A stretch of DNA of 64,000 nucleotides. Origin: UBA2421 sp002343075. GTDB taxonomy: Bacteria > Planctomycetota > Phycisphaerae > Tepidisphaerales > Tepidisphaeraceae. The position numbers were made by a program, and so were the translations under genes. The number at the start of each line of letters is the position of its first letter. The first letter of the stretch is position 1. The notes below the pieces were generated by a model. It was not told the DNA's origin. It worked only from the letters and a program-made list of their open reading frames with translations, and made no database searches. The stretch lies in the NCBI GenBank assembly GCA_937982565.1, contig CALJLN010000047.1:186001-250000 (forward strand), given 5' to 3'. Positions 58,967-64,000 of this stretch are shown piece after piece.

Positions 58967-59320
58967 TCACGGAACTTGGCGCGACTGACGGGCATCGTTT
59001 GGCGTTTCGTCTTCCATGCCCTTGAGAGCAAAACGGTACTGATAAGGAAACAGCGGCGTATTTGTTTCTCTCCTTTCTAGCTCAGGTGTATCCAACTCGT
59101 ATGTTCTCGGAATGTCAGAACCCCAGTAGTGTTGAGCAAGCAGCGTCTCCATTACAACTCGCAGTTGTTCGTTATCCAGCCGCAACATCTCGCGCAAGTG
59201 CGCCGCACCTGTCCACAAACGCGAACGCTTGTGGATGAGGCCATAAACCGCACGCATTAGGACTTTTCGTTCGGCAAACTGAGTTTCGTTCGTTTCCAAG
59301 TATTTTTGCATCTTCGTCAT
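58967..59320 (-). CDS. small hypothetical protein
   Basis: This is a 117-residue protein starting MTKMQKYLETNETQFAERK at ATG 59320, six bases after GAGGAA. It is helical in the first 75 residues (RAVYGLIHKRSRLWTGAAHLREMLRLDNEQLRVVMETLLAQ), a pattern that would suit a winged helix. It then has YWGSDIPRTYELDTPELERRETNTPLFPYQYRFALKG. No family is recognised. It lies downstream of the clamp-like gene with 146 bases between. Confidence 0.6.
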   Translation of the reverse strand: MTKMQKYLETNETQFAERKVLMRAVYGLIHKRSRLWTGAAHLREMLRLDNEQLRVVMETLLAQHYWGSDIPRTYELDTPELERRETNTPLFPYQYRFALKGMEDETPNDARQSRQVP

Positions 59321-59466
59321 TTCAGTTCCTCGACATTTGTGCTCCGCAGCGGGCAACATCCCGTCGTCTGGCGGAGAGCATTGGACGTGATGGGGCAGTC
59401 GCTTTCGGTGGCTTTGCGGTGGCATTTCCTCGGACAGATTCGCTTAGGCTTCAGTTGCCCACGATA

Positions 59467-60732
59467 TCACGATCCGTTGCCATCATCAGAGCTTGTCCCT
59501 GCGGCGGGAGATCGTGGGGTCTTGACCCCGACAAACATGGTGACGCGGCGCGTTCCTCCGAGAGTCAAGTCTCTAATCCACGGTCGCTGCACGACTGCTG
59601 GTTCGTTAGAGAATCGGATAACAAGAGGCTTGGTTGCCCCCACTGATTCAAGTTGCACATAGCCGAAATCGGCAGCAGTAGTTGCGATCTTCGTCAGGTA
59701 CTCTGTAGACATCTCGGTCAAAGGCCATCCCGCGTCAGCGGAATCACCGCCTCTCGCAATGACTGGGACACTCGCTGACACGCTGCTTTCGCTCACGGCT
59801 GTAAGGGTCGCAGTCTCAGGAACATTCAAGGCGATCTTGGTCCAGTGATGACGATTCTGTTTGCGACCCGCTTTTGCGTCTTGGGCCATTTTCGCGATGG
59901 CTCGTCGGAAAGTGATCGACTCGACAACCAGCTTTGTCGTCGCCTCTCGGTCGATGAACTTCTTCGGATCGGGGTAGGGTTTTAACAAATGACGCTGGAC
60001 ACATAGCGCAACCCTCCCGACGCTGATGAGCGTTGACTCGCCGTTGTCACGAAAATCGACATGCTGTTCGCCACAACTTGCAGCTAGTTTCAGGAAGCGA
60101 TGCATTGTTTCATGTGCTGATAGGTGGATGGGCACAAGAAGCGGCGAGGGTACTACAGCCTCTCGCATGCCCCGTCGCTCGATCATCTGAAACACTCCTC
60201 CATCGCCCCCAAGCGAAGTGGATTCGTCAGAATTGAACGACAGCATCCAGTTCTGAAGCTCCGCACGGAACTGCTCCCGCGTGACCAACCTTGCAACGGA
60301 GAACAGGTCTTGCAGGTCGGCTGTCCTGATGCGACACGCCGAGTCGATAGATGGCTGCTGCGGAAAGGTCTGGCCGACGCTCACTTTCGCTAACAGACTG
60401 TGTTGGTTGCCCGCTGAGACAACCATCTTGTCTGATCCAACCTCAACTTGGAGGGTTACCCAGGAGCATCCTTCAGCAAGAGATCGTATGGCGTGTATGT
60501 CGCTGGTGGGCACGGCCAGTGGAGTTGTCGAAGGGACTGCTCGCCCATGAATCGGCACCGCAGCAAACACAGTGTTCGATGCGCACGCCCTGATAACTTG
60601 CAGTGCTCTATCCCTTACCAAAAGGGTGACGGTCTTTCCGTCATCTCCGTCAGCGTAGCGACCTGCTTCCGCAACGGTCAAAACAGCAGATAGCGCGTCG
60701 ATAAATGCGGACGCTGATACGAGTGCCTTCAT
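59467..60732 (-). CDS. divergent DnaN-like sliding clamp
   Basis: This is a 421-residue protein that follows the three-domain order of the DNA polymerase III beta clamp, as judged by eye. Domain 1 has VPTSDIHAIRSLAEGCSWVTLQVEVGSDKMVVSAGNQHSLL..QTFPQQP (compare VPARKLLDI...L.I..G...F.L....EDFP). Domain 2 has FRAELQNWMLSFNSDESTSLGGDGGVFQM (compare YYLNGMLLE..L.AVATDGHRLA). Domain 3 has YPDPKKFIDREATTKLVVESITFRRAIAKMA. Similarity is weak but ordered along the whole length, which is slightly longer than DnaN (about 370). ATG 60732 overlaps the TGA of the upstream ParB-like gene (ATGA). It could be an element-encoded processivity clamp; a clamp fold without polymerase function is an alternative. 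Confidence 0.55.
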   Translation of the reverse strand: MKALVSASAFIDALSAVLTVAEAGRYADGDDGKTVTLLVRDRALQVIRACASNTVFAAVPIHGRAVPSTTPLAVPTSDIHAIRSLAEGCSWVTLQVEVGSDKMVVSAGNQHSLLAKVSVGQTFPQQPSIDSACRIRTADLQDLFSVARLVTREQFRAELQNWMLSFNSDESTSLGGDGGVFQMIERRGMREAVVPSPLLVPIHLSAHETMHRFLKLAASCGEQHVDFRDNGESTLISVGRVALCVQRHLLKPYPDPKKFIDREATTKLVVESITFRRAIAKMAQDAKAGRKQNRHHWTKIALNVPETATLTAVSESSVSASVPVIARGGDSADAGWPLTEMSTEYLTKIATTAADFGYVQLESVGATKPLVIRFSNEPAVVQRPWIRDLTLGGTRRVTMFVGVKTPRSPAAGTSSDDGNGS

Positions 60733-62168
60733 TTTGCACCCCCTTCGCTGCCCGCGCTGGCCAACGCTTCATCGATCCGCGTTCTTCCCGCTTTGTGCGC
60801 ATCGTCCGACACTGCGACGGCCAGAACGGACCGTTCAAGTCGCCGAGCGGCTAAGTAACCCGATTCGTCATTCGCAAATGGCTGCACAACAAGCGTGTGT
60901 GGTCGAGCGAACAAGCCAAGCACCGCTTGAAGCGCAAACGCACGACCATTGAAGGCAGGCTCAACCAGAATGTCGGACTCGGGAATTTTCCCCTGCGGCG
61001 ACGTGCTGCTAAATTGAGTTGCACGCAGAACACTGAGGTGTCGCGTACCGAGAAGTCCTTGTCGTGAACGGGAAGAGTCGATCAGCAGCGGGCGTTCGAC
61101 CGTCAAGTTGTGGGAACTCAGTTGAGTGCGCATCCCAACTTCATGACCGAAGGACGTAATGCACACAACGGAGCCTGAAGGGTCCAGCGACGGGAGAAGC
61201 ACCTTCAGCAGTCGGTCAAGCTCATCAGTCCCGAGGTCAACTTCATCAAGTAGCAGTACTTCAATTGTCCGCTCCGACAAGCGGTCGCGGACAACGTTGA
61301 CGGCCTCACCCGTCTGCCAGTCTTCAAGAATGGGCAACGCCGCAAGCTGTTCAGCTTCAGCAGCCTTCTTGGAGTCGGCGAGCATTGTCTCGATGCGCTT
61401 CGCTTCCGCAGCAATCGTCGTTTTCCTCGCCATTATCTGCGCGATTACCGATTCGCCCTTGTGATTGTGTTCCTTCTCGTGTTTGGCGATTGCGGCCAGA
61501 TTCTTCAGCGACCGTTCGGACACGCCGCGAATGGCTGCGACCTCTTTCCGTGCATCCTTCTTTTCGACAACCTTGTCGTCACCCTGTACCGACAAGCTGC
61601 TCTGCATCGCTGCGGCATTCTTCGAGAGTGCGGCCTTGGTCGCACGTTCAGCCTTGTACTGCTTGGAGAGATGTTGAGTCAGCTTCCACGCGATTACGGC
61701 AAGCTGATCCTTGGTCCACTGCGGCATCAACAGGGTTTGCTGTAATGCGTATCCACGAGGATCGGCTTCACTTCGGATCAGGCAGGTCAGGGACGGCAGT
61801 TTGGCCTGTTGGGCAACCCGCAATTCCTGGAAGCCGAAGATCACCGTCTGCTGGTCGGGAAGCACGACGACCTGGCGTGGGCCAACTGAACCAGTCGTCT
61901 TTGCATTTGCGACCATCTGCTCGAACTGATCGACAGTAACGTTCGGAATTTCTCGAGCGACTACGTGTTCCTTCAGTGCGGACACTGGAATGATTGCGTG
62001 AAGCTCTCCGCTTTGTTCGGCATTGCTTGAAGGCGAGTGCGCTGCGTAGGGCGCAGCGAGTTGATCGACCGTTTCTCGAAGCTCGGACTCGACATGTGCT
62101 CTTTGTTTTGTCCTGCGTTGAGCGTGACCGACATCTTGAGCATCTGATACCTGTAAAGCCGATTCCAT
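60729..62168 (-). CDS. ParB-like protein fused to a decayed DNA-methyltransferase domain
   Basis: This is a 479-residue protein. Residues about 55 to 165 resemble a ParB/Srx N-terminal domain (IPNVTVDQFEQMVANAKTTG, VIFGFQELRVAQQ, LPSLTCLIRS) and residues 211 to 227 an HTH helix pair (AAIRGVSERSLKNLAAI). The C-terminal 200 residues follow the plan of an adenine methyltransferase. The DPPY motif is replaced by DEVD (LLLDEVDLG, 305-313), and the SAM site FAGSGTTG by FANDESGY (431-438), followed by the usual LAARRLERSVLAVAV. It should be catalytically dead but might still bind DNA or the clamp-like partner. ATG 62168 follows GGGAG at 8 bases. Confidence 0.7.
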   Translation of the reverse strand: MESALQVSDAQDVGHAQRRTKQRAHVESELRETVDQLAAPYAAHSPSSNAEQSGELHAIIPVSALKEHVVAREIPNVTVDQFEQMVANAKTTGSVGPRQVVVLPDQQTVIFGFQELRVAQQAKLPSLTCLIRSEADPRGYALQQTLLMPQWTKDQLAVIAWKLTQHLSKQYKAERATKAALSKNAAAMQSSLSVQGDDKVVEKKDARKEVAAIRGVSERSLKNLAAIAKHEKEHNHKGESVIAQIMARKTTIAAEAKRIETMLADSKKAAEAEQLAALPILEDWQTGEAVNVVRDRLSERTIEVLLLDEVDLGTDELDRLLKVLLPSLDPSGSVVCITSFGHEVGMRTQLSSHNLTVERPLLIDSSRSRQGLLGTRHLSVLRATQFSSTSPQGKIPESDILVEPAFNGRAFALQAVLGLFARPHTLVVQPFANDESGYLAARRLERSVLAVAVSDDAHKAGRTRIDEALASAGSEGGAK

Positions 62169-62388
62169 TTGGGTACTCCCAGAAGACGATCAACCATCTC
62201 GCCATGGCGCACATGCCTTTGGCCGTGGTTGACGCGGGGAGTAAATCGAGTGTTGGCGTTGTTGTCGGTGGCGTCTCGGTGGCACTCGGCGAGCCACCAC
62301 AACACCACCGAGAATGGAAAGAGCTTCCTGTTCAATCCACAATGCCTGCGCGCGGAAGTGCTATGCGTTATCGATGCAACTGAATCGA

Positions 62389-63093
62389 TCAGGAATCTCG
62401 CGTCGGGTCGTCTATGGAGAGTTGTCGAGCAAGGGTGCGACCGTTCTCTGACAACCAATAGCCACCGCCGCGAACCTCGCTCGCGTGTGCGTAACCAGCC
62501 TTTACGAGGTTGGCGAGTGGTAACTTATGACTGTTGTAGTCCGAGAAACCACCGAATGCTCTCTCCACGATGTCCTCTGCTCGGATCGGTTCTTCAACCG
62601 TCCCACCGCCAAGTTCATAAAGTGCCTGGAGAAGTTCGCGCCACCGTTTGCCGCGAAGTAGCGGACGGAGCGGTTCGCGGACGTTGACTGGAATTGGCAG
62701 GGACGCTGCTCCGATCAACTTCATGCAATCAGTATCGGCCTCGGTCAGCAGCGAGCGGCTGGGGTACTGCTTCGGGTAAGCATGGAATGGCTTGTAGACG
62801 AGCGACTCGGCTAATCGGTCTAGGCCGTCAACTTTGACGTTCATCGTAGTTGCAGCAGCCCGAAGTCCGCCTACAGTCTCGGCAAAACAATCAGCCATGC
62901 GGACCAGCCGCCGCTCGTAGCCGTCTCGCTTCGATTCCCAATCCTTACGGATCGTTTCCTCTTGTTCAGACTGCGTTTCTCGTTCAAGCGTTTCCATCGC
63001 GTCGAAGTTGACTTCGAACCAGCCGAGGAAGAAGTGATAGTCTTCTACAAGGTCGGGCACGCTGTCTTCAGGCTGTGATCCATCGCCATCCAT
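62389..63093 (-). CDS. hypothetical protein with winged-helix-like C-terminus
   Basis: This is a 234-residue protein (ATG 63093). The N-terminal half is acidic and helical (LETQSEQEETIRKDWESKRDGYERRLVRMADCF as a likely coiled coil, here abbreviated). The C-terminal half, from about residue 155, has RGKRWRELLQALYELGG, then IRAEDIVERAFGGFSDYN, HKLPLANLVKAGYA and GGGYWLSENGRTLARQL. This is the helix-helix-helix-wing arrangement of a winged HTH. It is separated by 220 bases from the ParB-like gene downstream. Role unknown; it may regulate the clamp/ParB operon. Confidence 0.6.
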   Translation of the reverse strand: MDGDGSQPEDSVPDLVEDYHFFLGWFEVNFDAMETLERETQSEQEETIRKDWESKRDGYERRLVRMADCFAETVGGLRAAATTMNVKVDGLDRLAESLVYKPFHAYPKQYPSRSLLTEADTDCMKLIGAASLPIPVNVREPLRPLLRGKRWRELLQALYELGGGTVEEPIRAEDIVERAFGGFSDYNSHKLPLANLVKAGYAHASEVRGGGYWLSENGRTLARQLSIDDPTRDS

Positions 63094-63137
63094 TGCATGA
63101 GTTTACTCGATGTCTTTCGGAAGGCACGGGATGGAAC

Positions 63138-63584
63138 CTATGAGCCTCTTCGAGGTGCCCGCAGCATGTGTCCGTCATGACTGCATCGCGCGAACAGGAT
63201 CGGCCAAACCCGCTTGAACAGGTTGATCGAGAACGTCGCTGCACCGCGTTCTCCTTTTCCCCTGGCGTGCGCGAACTCGTGCAGGAAGGTGACGACCGAC
63301 AGCTTGCCTCGAAGCACGATGGTGTTCATCGCGGGGATGAAGCAGCTTGTTCCGCTACATGAGGCGTGGTCGTTCCCAAAGACCAAGCGCGGCGGCGGGT
63401 TCAGACTGTATGCAGCACAGAGTTCGGCATGCAACGCCTTGAACTTCGCATGCTGCTCGTCAAGCGTGCCTCGCCAAGGGTGGGTGGCTTTGAACCGCGT
63501 AAGGGCAGCGAGCACGGCGGGCTTGAAGGTCAGCGAGTCGTCGATGACTTCGGCGACGGTTTCAGGGTATGGGTCGTTTGACAT
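63138..63584 (-). CDS. small HExxH metallopeptidase-like (SprT/WSS1-like) protein
   Basis: This is a 148-residue protein. Residues near 105 to 115 contain LHEFAHARGKG, an HExxH zinc-binding site, preceded by a strand IVLRGKLSVVTF, the order of gluzincin and SprT/Wss1-type domains. In residues 60 to 90 it has PPRLVFGNDHASCSGTSCFIP. Many mobile elements carry small HExxH proteins of unknown substrate; the Wss1/SprT group handles DNA-protein crosslinks, but only the zinc site is shown here. ATG 63584 has no clear ribosome site. It is followed by the HTH-like gene 45 bases downstream. Confidence 0.6.
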   Translation of the reverse strand: MSNDPYPETVAEVIDDSLTFKPAVLAALTRFKATHPWRGTLDEQHAKFKALHAELCAAYSLNPPPRLVFGNDHASCSGTSCFIPAMNTIVLRGKLSVVTFLHEFAHARGKGERGAATFSINLFKRVWPILFARCSHDGHMLRAPRRGS

Positions 63585-63626
63585 GACGGACGCGGCGCGA
63601 TCCAGCCTGTGAACACCTTGCGTGGA

Positions 63627-63869
63627 TCAGACAGCGATCTGCTGCTCGGCCCACCTGAGAGCTTCCTCCTCAGTCCATGTAAGGCTCTCGACGCCCGCGC
63701 CAGCGATCCAGCGCGTCTGGCTGCGGGCGCGGGTGCTGCAACGGGCGTAGATTTGCCAACCGCGACATTCGGAGTGATTCCATCGAGCGAGCAGATGCGT
63801 TTCAGAAATGAAGACGACTTCGGCTCCTTGGAAGCCAGTCGGATGGATGGACGGTTTGATCCAGTTCAT
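63627..63869 (-). CDS. small hypothetical protein
   Basis: This is an 80-residue protein starting MNWIKPSIHPTGFQGAEVVF at ATG 63869. It is rich in Trp and Arg (ISETHLLARWNHSECRGWQIYARC) and ends WTEEEALRWAEQQIAV. The pattern of Trp-rich beta strands followed by one helix suggests a compact domain. An upstream frame extending to 63965 is Arg-rich and less plausible. The 130 bases to the window edge hold no other feature that I can identify. Confidence 0.5.
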   Translation of the reverse strand: MNWIKPSIHPTGFQGAEVVFISETHLLARWNHSECRGWQIYARCSTRARSQTRWIAGAGVESLTWTEEEALRWAEQQIAV

Positions 63870-64000
63870 GCGGTTGGCATTCGGTCGGGGTCTGTGACTT
63901 TGAGCCGCCGACCGACGGCGACTGGTGCGGACTACTCGAAGTAGTGCGCGTGGACAGCATCGCAAGCGGGTTTGACCATTTTCGGCTGTCGCGCCACGTA

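Overview
The window looks like a chromosome segment of a planctomycete, most likely of the Phycisphaerae lineage, with a large genomic island entering from the right. The host assignment rests on a prepilin-like H-X9-DG family protein (17114-18151), a large secreted protein with dockerin-like calcium-binding repeats and a PEP-CTERM tail (18322-21360), high GC content and a housekeeping set with many small lipoproteins. This is inference from gene content; no rRNA is present.

Host part (1-30849). From the left: the C-terminal part of a PfkB kinase, a TPR lipoprotein, a PEGA lipoprotein, a membrane-anchored metallophosphoesterase, two unrecognised membrane proteins (one of 49 codons) and a coiled-coil protein. 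Then come dienelactone hydrolase, AcpS and a secreted phosphodiesterase on the minus strand, followed by a parvulin-type lipoprotein, a class I aminotransferase, a zinc-ribbon membrane protein and an RND transporter. A DAHP synthase of the Thermotoga type follows. It is preceded by what looks like a transcription attenuator: a short ORF extremely rich in Phe/Tyr/Trp codons followed by a strong intrinsic terminator. After it lie the pseudopilin and PEP-CTERM genes, mutL, class III fructose-bisphosphatase, miaB, a Fur-family regulator lacking usual metal ligands, and two secreted proteins of unknown function.

Island boundary (30850-30872). The 3' end of a tRNA gene (half of the T arm plus the acceptor strand, minus strand) stands alone. 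This is the signature of an attachment site left by a tRNA-targeting integrase. The orientation predicts that the intact tRNA lies beyond the right edge, so the island exceeds 33 kb. A tyrosine recombinase lies inside it at 55684-56571.

Defence part of the island (about 30.9-49.7 kb). After small genes, a PD-(D/E)XK-like nuclease and a stand-alone HEPN protein comes an eight-gene minus-strand operon with frequent stop/start overlaps. In transcription order it encodes: SNF2 helicase, DUF2130 coiled-coil protein, OLD-like ATPase/TOPRIM, type III methyltransferase (Mod), type III restriction subunit (Res), an unknown protein, a NERD nuclease-helicase, and a DUF262/DUF1524 (GmrSD-like) nuclease. 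It reads as a type III restriction-modification core embedded in a larger anti-phage cassette.

Second part of the island (about 50-64 kb). This part holds unusual enzymes for a mobile element. A putative amidoligase (PF12224-like) is paired with a class II glutamine amidotransferase. Further right are a RuvB-like AAA+ ATPase, an HTH protein, the integrase, a divergent DnaN-like sliding clamp translationally coupled to a ParB-like protein fused to a decayed methyltransferase domain, and a small HExxH protease-like protein. A repeated bipartite element (TTTTGGGATGGGT followed by TTCACARG) precedes at least three small genes here and parts of it recur before others, suggesting a common regulon. 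The amidoligase/amidotransferase pair, the clamp/ParB pair and the multi-gene defence operon are the best candidates for undescribed biology.
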